64,000 nt of DNA from Rostrohypoxylon terebratum (taxonomy: Eukaryota; Ascomycota; Sordariomycetes; Xylariales; Hypoxylaceae). The notes below the pieces were generated by a model. That model worked only from the letters and a program-made list of their open reading frames with translations, ran no database searches and had not been told where the DNA came from. The stretch spans positions 1-64,000 of the forward strand of contig MU385973.1 of NCBI GenBank assembly GCA_022497145.1. Direction: 5' to 3'. A program made the translations under genes and the position numbers. Of the stretch, positions 34,103-45,029 are shown piece after piece (the first letter of the stretch is position 1; every line of letters begins with the position of its first letter).

Positions 34103-36008
34103 ATGCTATTTGATCATCTCGTGGCTGGCCTGAGGGCCAGCGATGACAGGAACCTTTCAAACCGAGTTTCGATATGGTACCTGGTCACATCGACTTTGCT
34201 CATCGGTCTGGTTACTCTGATAATCGATTATACATATATGCTATATATGCGATCTAAACTCGTAAGCTACTGCATGGTCTCTAGCCGGGCGTGAAATTTT
34301 GGGGGACTAACATATGTTGATGGCAGCCTCCTGGTCCCTTCCCCTGGCCAGTCGTTGGCAACACTTTCATGCTTCCGGACAACAAACCATGGATATGGTT
34401 CGAGGAGCTATCTAAAAAATACGATGCGGCTCTGATCACAGTCTGGATCGGACGGTGATACAACCCTACTTCCCTTGTTCGTAGGAAATTTACCTCTAAC
34501 TATTCATCTAGTAACCCGACTATCTGGATCAATGATGCCTGGGTGGCATCAGAGCTTCTTGAAAAACGCGCCGGCATCTACTCGTCGCGGCCGCGGATGC
34601 TAGTTTTCGCAGAGCTAGGCGCTGGCCAGGACAACCTATTGAATATGTATACGACAAGTCCCGAGCAGCGCGATCGGTGGCGCGTCCACCGTAAACTCAT
34701 CCATCACGGTGTCGGCATACAGTCTGTCCGCAGATATCGAGAATTTCAGAATAACGAGAGCCGGGTCGTCGCGCATGATCTGCTCAAGGCGCCAGATGAT
34801 TACGTAAAACACTTTGAGCGGTATGCCACAAGTGTCGTTTCCATCATCGCTTTTGGTCGGCGCGTCCAGAGCTGGGATGATCCTATTATCACCGAAGTAA
34901 TCGCCGTAATGCACTTAGCCGCCGACCTAAATGTGCCCGGCAAGAAATTCCCTATGCTTATGGAGACTTTCCCTTGGCTTGCCAAGTTCCCCAATGAGAT
35001 TGCTCCTTGGAAATATGGACTCGGGAAGAAAAGGTCCCATCATTTCTTTTATGCCCTCGCGGATGAGGCAGCTAAAAAGGAAGATCATAAAGACTCTTTT
35101 GTCAGCCATTTATTCTCAGAGGGCCCAAAATACAATCTCCAAGAAGCGGAGATTTCTTCTCTGACTGGGAATCTGTTCGGAGCCGGGTCTGATACGAGTA
35201 GTAGTACCCTAATTACCTTCATTCTTGCTTGCTGTGCCTTTCCAGAGGCATTGGTGCCGGCATGGGAGGAGCTTGATCGCGTGGTTGGCCCACACCGGAG
35301 TCCGAGTTGGGAGGATGAGGACCATCTGCCTTATATCAAGGCGTTTGTCAAGGAAGTGTTGCGTTGGCGTTCCGTGGCTATCATCGGGGGCCAGCCACAC
35401 GCGCCGACCCAGGATGATTACTACAACGGCTGGTTAATCCCAAAGGGTGCCTGGATTCAAGGAAATGTTTGGGCGATTCACCATAACGAGCGCGAGTTCC
35501 CCGATCCCGATCGGTTTAATCCTAATCGATTCCTTTCCGGTCATCCCGATAGTCGACCGTTCCCAGGAGAGAGGGGCTACATGACCTTCGGGTGGGGCCG
35601 CAGGGTCTGTTCAGGACAGGCTCTGGCTGAACAGGGTACTTGGATCACGGTAGCTAGGATATTGTGGGGATTTCGCATCGAGAAGAAGAAGCGCGCAGAC
35701 GGTAGCACGGTTGAGGTTGACATTTTCGATTACACGTGAGCGAGCCCTATATTAAGTACCTATATATTATCCTGCGATAGGGGAACTAACACTGATGTAG
35801 GAACGGGCTTAACATGCGACCTCAGCCGTTCGAGTGCGACATCAAGCCACGCAGCGAGGAGATTCGACAGACGATAGAACGGGAAGGCAGGCAGGCTCTT
35901 GAAGAGTTGGAGCAGTATCGCGGAGAGACGAAATATCGCATGTCGACGTTTTATAGTAGAAATGATTTGGCAATGAACTTATATGGGAATGATAAAAAGG
36001 GATCATAA
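34103..36008 (+). CDS. Cytochrome P450 monooxygenase
   Basis: Microsomal haem monooxygenase. Four exons (34103-34261, 34327-34454, 34512-35735, 35801-36008) give 572 residues. An N-terminal membrane anchor (about 22-45, IWYLVTSTLLIGLVTLIIDY) is followed by the proline hinge PPGPFPWP at the start of exon 2. Helix I reads AGSDTSS (about 320-326), the ExxR motif EVLR is at 377-380, and DPDRFNPNRF precedes the haem loop FGWGRRVCSG with Cys462. The last exon supplies the usual C-terminal strand YTNGLNMRPQPFECDIKPR; without it the frame stops early at TGA. The whole looks like the fungal CYP class that includes O-methylsterigmatocystin oxidoreductase-like proteins. Substrate unknown; no intact biosynthetic cluster surrounds it. 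Confidence 0.92.
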
Positions 36009-36291
36009 TGGTATTCTCGTACTTGATGTACTTGTTGATAGGTAGTATTATTTAGCTACTTATATGCTACTTATATAGGTCGGAAAGCACACCTACCCAT
36101 ATGCTAGACACAATACCTTATGTACCTAGTAGGTAGTAGGTATCAACCTGACCTTGGAAGGCCTAACTATTGGAGGTTTATTACTATGGTACCTACCTTC
36201 GTCCATAACGAAGCCTGGCCAATGACTCTCATATACTCTGTAGGCACCTGCTTAACGCTAAACGGAGTAGTTTATCCATGAAGCGGTGCTT

Positions 36292-37010
36292 CTATATCTC
36301 ACGAGCTCGATTGCGACTTTTGATCGTAAGATGAAAATCATTTAATGTTTGCGGTCCGGTTTCGTCAACACGCCACTGACATGGGATCCCCGCTTGGTCA
36401 GTCAAAAGCAAAATCCGCGTCATTGGCTGTTTTCTCATTTTCATGCGCGGTAACCCACTCCTTCGGTGATACCATCGTAGACTGTAAGGCACTTCTGTGC
36501 CCTCAATGTACCATTGGACATCATCCTCAAAAGACAGCATAGCGTTCTTTCGAGGATAGTCCGCGGAACTTTTCTTTTTATCCAGCTTTCCCCAAACACA
36601 AGCAGAGCTCAGGATGGGACAGTCGTCTAAATAAAGCTCCCGGAGACCACCATGGCCATTCAGGCGGCCCAACGGCGCGAACCACTCCATTTGCTACTCA
36701 TTCAAGAAGGCGTATTTTCCGGTTTACATCTCGGAAATCCATTCTAGGGGACCAGCCTCAGTAGATAAAACTACCTATACGCACTGCAAGTAGAGGGTAC
36801 GGAGTTTTTTTTTTTTCTTTGTCGATATCCCGCTCTTGTTCAAGGATTCCGCGAAACCATGTTGCTCTTTAAACCACAGCGCGGAATGTTTGATACTCGA
36901 AGAGGAAGCAAAGCCTTAGATCCATCATATAGAGAAGGCCTATTTTCGTAAGCTTCTAAGTTGCGTATCGACAGGGCATCAAGCTCAATGGCACCGGATA
37001 GGCCGTCTAC
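36292..37010 (-). pseudogene. F-box/LRR-like protein relic
   Basis: Minus-strand segments resemble the C-terminal half of a large fungal family of F-box/leucine-rich proteins. They include LDALSIRNLEAYENRPSLYD (about 36935-36990) and LRTLYLQC. GKYAFLNE and QMEWFAPLGRLNGHGGL are separated by a TGA, and GLRELYLDDCPILSSACVWG lies in the open frame 36292-36690. In-frame stops and a frame change interrupt the order, and an A/T homopolymer (36806-36817) interrupts it too. The open part alone is 132 residues. Most likely a decayed gene; a multi-exon gene with unusual introns is less likely. Confidence 0.55.
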
Positions 37011-37435
37011 TATTTCGTCATTTCCGCAATTTCTGCAGCCACAGAATCTATTTCCTCGTGAACCTTGTCCGGGTCAACTTCTCCATCTCCTTCGTAGACC
37101 ACGGGCGCACAAACGAAAACCGAGCTGTCAAATCCCCGGCCGAACAACCGAACACATTCCACATTACATCCATAATATGGAAAGTCATAATTCTCTTCGG
37201 TAGCCTTGAACCCGTCATGGTATCTGCCGCAGGCTTCGACGAAATTCAGATTAAGCTTCCCCAGTCTCGAGAAGAGTCTGAGATTGGGACAGGGTAACCA
37301 AGAACTCGAATGGGAATATGAGAGTGTCATTGTGTCTGAATTGAACGAGAGGCCATATGTGAGTGTCGATGGTAACCTCACGAATGCAGTAGCAAAGATG
37401 TAGCGTCCGAGGTATAGGTTTGATGAAAAACCCAT
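37010..37435 (-). CDS. Hypothetical protein, doubtful
   Basis: A frame of about 141 residues from the ATG at 37435, with no recognised family. It sits directly upstream of the F-box-like relic on the same strand and may be its 5' part in another frame. Weak support: moderate length and amino-acid composition that is not simple-sequence. Confidence 0.25.
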   Translation of the reverse strand: MGFSSNLYLGRYIFATAFVRLPSTLTYGLSFNSDTMTLSYSHSSSWLPCPNLRLFSRLGKLNLNFVEACGRYHDGFKATEENYDFPYYGCNVECVRLFGRGFDSSVFVCAPVVYEGDGEVDPDKVHEEIDSVAAEIAEMTK

Positions 37436-38933
37436 GGTGACGCGGGAGAGCAAAGATCTTGATTTGCGAGGCAGCAGTTACGTAGGATGTCGAACGTCGT
37501 CAACGAAAAAACTGATCAAATATTTCGTTGGGGAATGGTGGCATAGTTTCCAAGGTTTACTTCGCAATTCAGGCGGTGAAGTCGGGTTGGCTAGTGTGGT
37601 GTACACTGTAGGTAGGTGGATGATGTCCATTAGGTAGTGAGACAGTGAGCTTTAATTTTAGCTGAAGCTCCAGTAATCACCAGTAGCATTCGATAACATG
37701 TAAAAACTAATAGAATACAAAGTGATTTTCTCGAAGAATAGAACTTTTCACAGACGGTACCTCGATTCATTGACTTGATTCTGATTGCCAAGGTTGCTAT
37801 TGACCTGTGCCATTGATCTGTGCCATTGAACTGACTATGCCACCGACTTACCTCGTACGCAGAATCAACTAACGCGTTATTTTGACTAACTCGCGAGTTC
37901 TTTGAGATACCTAACTATATCTATACCTAGGTCCTAGGTATATTTCTTTGGGCGAGCACCTATCATGGACAACGTGCCATGGGGACCTCAGATTATACTG
38001 TATAGGTTAGGTATTGAAGCATTCTTATTAATGAACCTTTGCATGAGACCTACCTAGCGAAGTACACATTACATGAAAAGTCGTGGTGGCGTGGCAGGTA
38101 TGTAGGTACCTGATAATTACGGCACCCGCGCAGCCCTGCTCCAAGATCCGGGGTCAAAGGACCTCCCTAATCCGTTCTACACGTCGATCTCCCGTCACTT
38201 CCTAATGGGATTAACACGATCCGCCGGGCTCTCTGCATGAGGTGCGATCGATACGACACAGTCGGGTGTCAAATCATTTACACTAGATATGGAAAATTAC
38301 AAGAGGCGAATGTAACAACCTAAGCTGTATCTGAGGTAAAGTTTTGATGACCAATGGAAACATTTCCGAGGCCAAGAGACAGTAACAAGAGAAAAAAAAA
38401 ATCGATTAGTAGAATATCCGAAGGTGAAGCAGCTACTTAGGGTCTTAGATGTCAAAATTTACCTACCTGTGTTATGCACGATCTGTCAGTTGAATGTTTG
38501 CTGCAACCCCGGATAATATCGACATCTGTGAGCTAAGTGGTAAGAGACGATGTACAGGGGCACGGAAGCTTTGAGATTGGGTTGATAGGCAGGCTAGATA
38601 CATAGCATGGCGATAGATGTTATAGGAACTGGTGGCGTCGCAATGCCATTGCATTGTAGTCCTTTCGTCCGGTTCACAATTTTCCAACGTCTAGCCAACT
38701 CCCTAATCCTCCCGAAAAGCGCCCCTGGCGGCCACCCTTGTCTAGGTAGGTACGACAACATGTATCATTCGGCGTGCCCAGACGGAACGATAGATTCCTA
38801 TATATAAGTTGAGGCTAGACACGCAACCTCCCGTGAACACATATAAACCGTCTCCCAGCGAATGTGTTTCTGAGCAGAGTCCAGTTCGCCCTTCATACTT
38901 CCAATTAAAAGCCTCTTTTAACCCTCTACCACG
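37436..38933. other. Intergenic, AA9 promoter side
   Basis: Contains CCTAGG words (37925-37940), an A9 tract near 38393 and, close to the AA9 gene, a TATA element listed separately. No gene seen. Confidence 0.5.
38799..38808 (+). promoter_or_regulatory. TATA box of the AA9 gene
   Basis: TATATATAAG lies 126 bases before the AA9 start codon. This is a normal spacing for a regulated secreted-enzyme gene with a short leader. Confidence 0.55.
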
Positions 38934-39787
38934 ATGAAGACTCTTGCCGTAGCGGCCCTTCTGGGGGCGACTCAAGCTCACTGTAAGTGAATAGTTAACC
39001 TTCTCTTCTCCCTGTATGAGACTATGAGACTGACAATTGTCGAGACACCTTCCCGGGGTTGGTCTACAACGGAGTCACAGAAGCAGACTGGACATATGTT
39101 AGGAAAACTACAAACTTCCAGTCCCACGGCCCCGTAACAGACGTCCAAAGCTCTCAGATACGATGCTACGAGATGGAGCCGGGCTCGAACGGAGCGAAGA
39201 CGATGGCAGTGAAGGCAGGAGACACTGTTGGGTTCCGCGTCGATGGCGCCATCCAGCATCCGGGTCCCTTGGCCTTCTACATGGCAAAAGCTCCTGCGGG
39301 GCAGACTGCTGAGTCGTTCAACGGCGAGGGCACCTCCTGGTTCAAGATCTACCAAGACGGGCCTACCTTCGGGGAGGAGATTACCTGGCCGTCGGCGGGA
39401 CTCGAAGAGGTATCTGTGAAGATCCCGACGTGTCTTGCGGAGGGTTACTACCTGTTACGCGTAGAGCACATTGCTTTGCACAGCGCAGGCAGCACGGGCG
39501 GTGCTCAGGTATGCGATTGACCTGAAAGGCGGTTTGAGGACTCGATTGCTAACGATGGCGTAGTTCTACCAAGCTTGCGCCCAGTTGCACGTTTCTGGCG
39601 GAGGCTCCAAGACGTTCTCAGGCGTGTCGCTGCCTGGTGCATATAAGGTAAATATATCTGAATATTCTGATTATTGGGAATAAGATCTAATATTTCTCAG
39701 GCGTCCGACCCAGGTATTCTCTTTCAGTTATACTGGCCAACACCGACAAGCTACACGAACCCTGGTCCTGCAGTGGTTCAGTGTTAG
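38934..39787 (+). CDS. AA9 lytic polysaccharide monooxygenase
   Basis: Secreted copper enzyme that cleaves cellulose or related beta-glucans oxidatively. Four exons (38934-38982, 39045-39508, 39564-39647, 39701-39787) give 227 residues. The signal peptide MKTLAVAALLGATQA ends exactly before the copper-binding His16 of the mature HYTFP start. The second copper ligand is the His of VEHIALHSAG. The QFY motif across the second splice supplies the axial Tyr and its Gln. The C-terminal GVSLPGAYKASDPGI and PTSYTNPGP are family hallmarks. No cellulose-binding module follows. Intron 1 falls inside the Tyr codon after the ligand His. A TATA box lies upstream. Confidence 0.95.
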
Positions 39788-40221
39788 CCAGGGCATTTAT
39801 CTATTATTCCCTAAGATGTGGCGTGCGGAATAACTGTCAGCACGAGAATGAAATGATCGTTACCAACCAAGCCCAATAACACACCTACTAGGTGAATATG
39901 AATAATTCATCGTTGCACTGGAAGTAGGACATTTGACTATGCTGTTTGTGTGGGTTAGTTATGCGACAAGTATTGCAGAGAAGAACATCGATATAGTGAT
40001 GCTCTTGATGACATTCATGGATAAATCACTAGGAAGTAAATTCGCCCCCACCATGTTGCGAGAATATTGAATTGACCGCCGGATTGACCCATGTGCACTC
40101 ATATCTACCTTCACAAGACCAAACTGTACCAAGCTGAAAATATCGCTCCTCTAGTATAATAATTTTAGGGATAGCAGCAAATAAGGTACTATCACTCTGC
40201 ATTTTCCTTTCTTATCTCTGC
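39788..40221. other. Intergenic between convergent genes
   Basis: About 430 bases separate the 3' ends of the AA9 gene and the metacaspase gene. Nothing recognisable. Confidence 0.5.
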
Positions 40222-41923
40222 TTACATCACGAAGAGGAGGTTCGTATCTGCGAATATTAGCTCATAATCTGCGTTCATAAGATATGAATACCTGAGTCTT
40301 AGGTAGCTTACCAAGGGGATGACTACAAGACAACTGTGGCTTCTGAGAATACTTGGTCTCCAATACATCACGGATGCTGTTGAGAAGTTCAACATAGCTC
40401 TGCTTAGGGTTTTGCTTGATTGCCGTGATAAAAGCCCAAGACATCGCTCCGGTTGCTTGAGACGCAATTGTCGCATCCGCCCTAACAGGTTATTAATATT
40501 TCCAGCTTGAAGTCGCATCGGATTGAATGGATACGTAGGCACGTACGATGTTTGGTCGTCCTTGCTACCAGACCACATAATCACGTCGGCAGGCGAAGTC
40601 TAGAAGATCCGGATTAGTATTGCATGGAATAATTGGGTGATTTATGGTAGTGTGAAATAACCTTGGTTTGGACCGTCTTCTTGTACCCGTCATCTCCCCT
40701 GTAAGCCGTTTTAGCAAAGTTGAAGATAGCACTGGCAGCTCCTGCCGCGTCCCCCGAGGCGTAAGAGGAGAATGCTTTGAGGAGTCCCTGACCGGCTTCA
40801 GCGGCAAGGTTCGGCTCTTTCAAAACGCCTTTGGTTGAGTAGATGTAAGGTAAATCCAAAACCGAGCCGGAGTGGCATGAATCAAAGATGGCTGTCAATC
40901 TCACTCCTGCTTGAAGAGGTTTGACTACGATTTGATGAAGCTGATCGTCGACAATGTGTCCAGCTTTCTCATAGTCAACGGGGTAGATAACCTCATCATA
41001 GCCATCCTCTTCGTCACCATCTGAATTTCCGTGTAAGTGAGTCGTTCCTAATCATAGATAAAGAAATATATAGAAGTAGGTACAAATCAGTTACCTTCGT
41101 CTTGAGTTTGTCCACCATGGCCGGAGTAGTGCAAGAACAAGGCGTCGTTAGGTCGAGCATTGGAAACAAGCCACTGCAAAGCTCGAAGGATGTTGGCCTT
41201 GTTAGGAATCAAGATAGGATCTTGCTGATCGTCAGTTAGGATAATCATGTCTTCCCTCTTGTACCCGTAACGCTCCGTGAGAAATTGGGAGACGTTCTTG
41301 GTGTCATTGATACAGCCACGTAGCTCTCCTTTTTGGCCGAAATAATTGATGCCGATCAACAGTGCCTTGCGCTTTCCGGTACAATTGGAGTACTGGAAAG
41401 TGTAGCCTTCGGGAGCACCGTGACCAAATTGCTGTGGGGCCGTTGGCGGAGGAGGACCGTCTCGGCGGGGACCCCCATAGCCCTGTTGTCCAGGGTGTTG
41501 AGGATAACCGTAAGGATCTAGGCCGGGCGGGGGAGGGCCTGAAGGTGGTGAATAACGACCTGGATATTGCTGATGAGGAGGACCTCCTTGGGAGTAGTGA
41601 GACGGAGGCTGTCCGTACTGTCCTGGTGGTGGTTGGTGAGGCGGGTAGGGTTGGTTCTGATATTGTCCAGGTGGAGGACCTTGAGGGGGGTATTGACCCG
41701 GAGGAGGGCCTCCGGAATACTGCTGTGGGGGATATTGTTGTTGTTGCTGCTGATATTGGCCATGGCTTTGATTATAGCCTTGAGGTGGGGGCGGTGACCA
41801 CTGCTGAGGAGGAGGTTGTTGATATCCGCCACCGTATCTTTCGTCGTAGCCCTGATGCCCCTGATGCCCCTGCTGACCTTGGTGGCCATGGTGGCCTTGT
41901 TGGTTATAACCCCAACCCGACAT
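40222..41923 (-). CDS. casA: Type I metacaspase
   Basis: Arg/Lys-specific cysteine protease related to caspases, linked in fungi to stress, ageing and protein quality control. Five exons (41095-41923, 40662-41020, 40547-40599, 40312-40481, 40222-40247) give 478 residues. The N-terminal 190 residues are a Gln/Pro/Gly/Tyr-rich prodomain of the usual type I kind. The p20 domain has the catalytic dyad: LHYSGHGGQ (His269) and IFDSCHSGS (Cys325). The acidic DGDEEDGYDEVIYPVD is the calcium-binding loop region. The 3' exons restore WSGSKDDQTSADATIASQ, QATGAMSWAFI and KPQLSCSHPLDTNLLFVM, the conserved p10 end. All introns are GT-AG, 64 to 74 nt. Divergent from the WW-domain gene. Confidence 0.95.
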
Positions 41924-43088
41924 CCTGTCAATGGAATGCAAAGAGTCTATCGAAGAAGGGATAGAAATATCAATGACCAAGCCTCATACACGCCTAGTCT
42001 GCAACGAAGAATCCTGATGCTTTGGCCTTGAAGGAACTGTGAATGAATGGAACGGGGGTGGATTTGCTGGAATCGATGGAATCAATGAGATTGAGATGAA
42101 TCGATGGAATTGATGAGATTGATGAGATTGATGAGAAAAGATGATTCGTCTAAGGTTTACGTGTGTCAAACGAAGATTTTGCGGCTCGGAAATCGTAAGC
42201 TACCTAGGACTAGGTCCTAGGTCCTAGGTGACAGAAGCTTATTAAGTGCGCTTAGTGAAACTTGGTACTCATAACCGCTGCTAACCTGCAATTGATTTAG
42301 GGCTCATTGTGGTGGCTACCTCACCTATCCATAGTATAGCATTCAGTAGCATTCTGGGATTCTGGCTCTTGGCGTAGGACTAAACGAGGGGCTGGAGGGG
42401 CTGAGGGGCAGAAGGGGAAGGAGGGGCAGAACTGGATTATTGAGCTGCCGTGTAACCGAGTTGGGTCCTCCCCGGCCACTTCCATCATCTCCAGCGCTCA
42501 CAGGAAACAACCTGAACTCGGAGATGACCCGAAGGCTGAAGCTGGAGGCAGGAGCTAGGTACCTACCTAGGTATCAACATTGAATACATTGAATAGGTGG
42601 CACGAAGTAATCTCAACCTTGAATTGGATTCGCGCATACCTCCAGCTACTGCCTACCTAGTACTACCTACATACATAAACGCAAATACTCAATTCCCACC
42701 TCCTTTTCCATCACATTTCAGGTGACATTAGGCACGGTAGACCGGTTCGGGTTTCAGCAGGATTCCGACCCAATTCTCTTCATCGTAGCCGCTGAATCAC
42801 GCTGTCAGCCCGCAGCCTTGGCAATCCATTGATTGACCTGTGACAACATTGGAATATTGTGCGTGGGCACACTGCGGCGAAGGGAAACCAGATCCCCCCG
42901 ATCGTAGGTTTTGTCACAATCTAAACTCCATCTCTCAATTTCTCTCAACATCGCTCGACATCTCTCAAGTTGCTCAGATGTCGAGTACGTCACGCCCTTG
43001 ACCATTCTAATCTGATTCAATAGCAGTAGAAGGTCTAGGAAGGAAAAAATACCGGCATCAGAAGAGCTTAAGACTTGAGTATATCACA
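41924..43088. promoter_or_regulatory. Divergent spacer metacaspase / WW protein
   Basis: Holds both promoters. Features: ATTGATGAG-like repeats (42070-42130), overlapping CCTAGG words (42200-42230, 42555-42575) and a G-rich tract of AGGGGC units (42387-42430). A 71-residue minus-strand frame (42805-43020) has no support. Confidence 0.45.
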
Positions 43089-44351
43089 ATGTCTTTTATT
43101 AATAAGTTGGCAAGTAAGCTCGACAACTTGGACCTCGGCTCCGAGAAGCCAAGGGAGAGAGATGGTCCCGGATATTCAGGTTAGTCAAGTCACCACTGTC
43201 TGAGTTTGACTTTGAATGTAAAGAGAAGAAAAGAAAGAAAATAATTTTTTTATATTCTTTTTCAAAAAAAATCCAAGCTAAACTTCCGGTTAGGCCAGCA
43301 TAATTATCCGCCTCCATCTCAACAATACGGCGGCAACTATAATCAACAACCATACCCGTCATACGGCGACAGACCTCCTCAATCTATCTCCCCAGGCAAT
43401 TATCAAGCTCCGTACCCCCCTCAAGGTTCATACAACAGCCCGCTGCCCCAGGGCTCCTATGGCACCCCTCCGCCTCACAGCTATCAAAACAGTCCTGCCC
43501 CCTCAAGCTCTGGACCGACTTACTCGCCGCCTCCGGATAAGCCGCCAATTCCCTCTGGATGGGTACCTCAATACGACCAGCAATACCAACGATGGTATTA
43601 CTACGAGCAAGCCACCGGTCGTTCCCAGTGGGAAGCACCCGGGTATCACGCCGGGGGCCATCCAGGTGAAGACCGAGGATACGGAGGATACGGCGAGCAC
43701 GGCTACTCATCTCATAATGCACCCCCTAGTTCATCCAGTGCCTACGGATACCCCTCTCATGGATCCCATGGGGGCGGATACAGTTCCCACAGTGGCCACG
43801 GTGAACAGAGCAGCCACGGGTATAAAGACGACGATCTCGCGTATGGTCATTACTCTGGGGAAGGTCGCGGCGAATATGGACGCGAGGAAAAGAAAAAGAA
43901 GAAAGGCGGCCACGGTGGACTCTTGATGGGCGCTGCCGGTGGTCTTGCAGTCGGCGCTATCGGTGGCGCGCTGATCGCTCATGCTCTTGGTAAGCTCTTT
44001 TACTTCAAGACTTCTCATTCCAATCATGTTGTCTTGATGTATGTTTTAATCGATGATTGCGCTAATGTATACGCAGACGACTCTTCTGACGAGGAGAAAC
44101 ACGCGCCAGCTCCCGTATACGCCGCTCCCCCCCCTGTTCCGGTCTATTCTGAACCCGTGTATGAACCTGCTTATAATGCGGAGGGCGACTATGTCGATGC
44201 TAGCGATCGCGAATCTGTGCGTTCCGCTCGTGAGGACTATGAGGAAGCTCTTGCCAAAGCAAGAGATTCCGATGCCAGTAGTAGCGATTTCGAAGAGCTT
44301 GAGGAAGCTCGGGAAAAGTATGAAGAAGAGTACGAGGAAGCGTACGACTAG
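43089..44351 (+). CDS. WW-domain protein with glycine zipper
   Basis: Three exons (43089-43179, 43294-43989, 44077-44351) give 353 residues. A short helical N-terminus (MSFINKLASKLDNLDLGSEK) precedes a Tyr/Pro/Gln-rich tract. A WW domain follows (about 115-148, Trp120 and Trp143, with WYYYEQATGRSQWEAPGY), which would bind proline-rich ligands. Next is a Gly/His/Ser/Tyr-rich region and a basic EEKKKKKGGHGG patch, then a glycine-zipper segment (LLMGAAGGLAVGAIGGALI) that could associate with membranes or self-assemble. The last 90 residues are acidic with EDYEEALAKARDSD-type repeats. Function unknown. The low-complexity composition resembles the prodomain of the adjacent metacaspase. Confidence 0.85.
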
Positions 44352-45029
44352 AGGATGCGTAGACTTAAACCATGCCTGCCTAGACATAAATACGACTTAT
44401 GCAAAAGCGTACCATACCTACCTGCGCAACCCGTAGGTGTATCGAACGAGAACACGTAATACACGAGTCCGTACGGATATTACGGAGACGTGTTATTCTA
44501 TTTTCATATTATTTTGAATGCTAACAAGAATGAAACAAGGAGCTGAAGCGGTCATTTTTTGAATCGCATTCTTCGTACTCGAGTATTTTTATTATGTCGA
44601 GATATTCTATAATACATACATGTAGGTAATGAGATATGTAGGCCTTGTAGGTCAGGTACCTAACCAATTCGACATGGAATTCAACGTCGAGCACATCATT
44701 ATGATCCTACAATAATTCAGACATTAGAGGTGATGAGTGAAGCCCAAAAGAATTTACTCAAAACATCGTGGTTTAAAAAATCAGATTCTAGGACGTACCT
44801 AATGGATAGGTAAAAAAGAGCGCGACATGAGGAGATTTCTAAGGGGGTTGCGGTAAAATACAGTGCAGATACGGTTAAATCACCACCATTTACTGGATGC
44901 TTTAGTATTCCCGGACCCATAGACCCTAATTATAACCCATCCACAGGAACATCTCCTCACGACTTGAGACTTGAGTACTGGCGCTACTGGTCAACAACAA
45001 CAACAACAAAAAAAAAAAAAAAAAAACAT
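44352..45029. other. Intergenic with (CAA)n/A18 tract
   Basis: 3' flank of the WW gene. It ends in a (CAA)6 run followed by 18 A (44991-45026), just before the first recognisable polyketide synthase relic sequence. No gene seen. Confidence 0.5.

Noticed and set aside
41362..41964. 200-codon plus-strand frame
   Set aside because: It is antisense to the Gln/Pro/Gly-rich metacaspase prodomain; the long frame results from the repetitive codons.
42805..43020. 71-codon minus-strand frame
   Set aside because: It is short, has no motif and lies in the spacer between two divergent genes.
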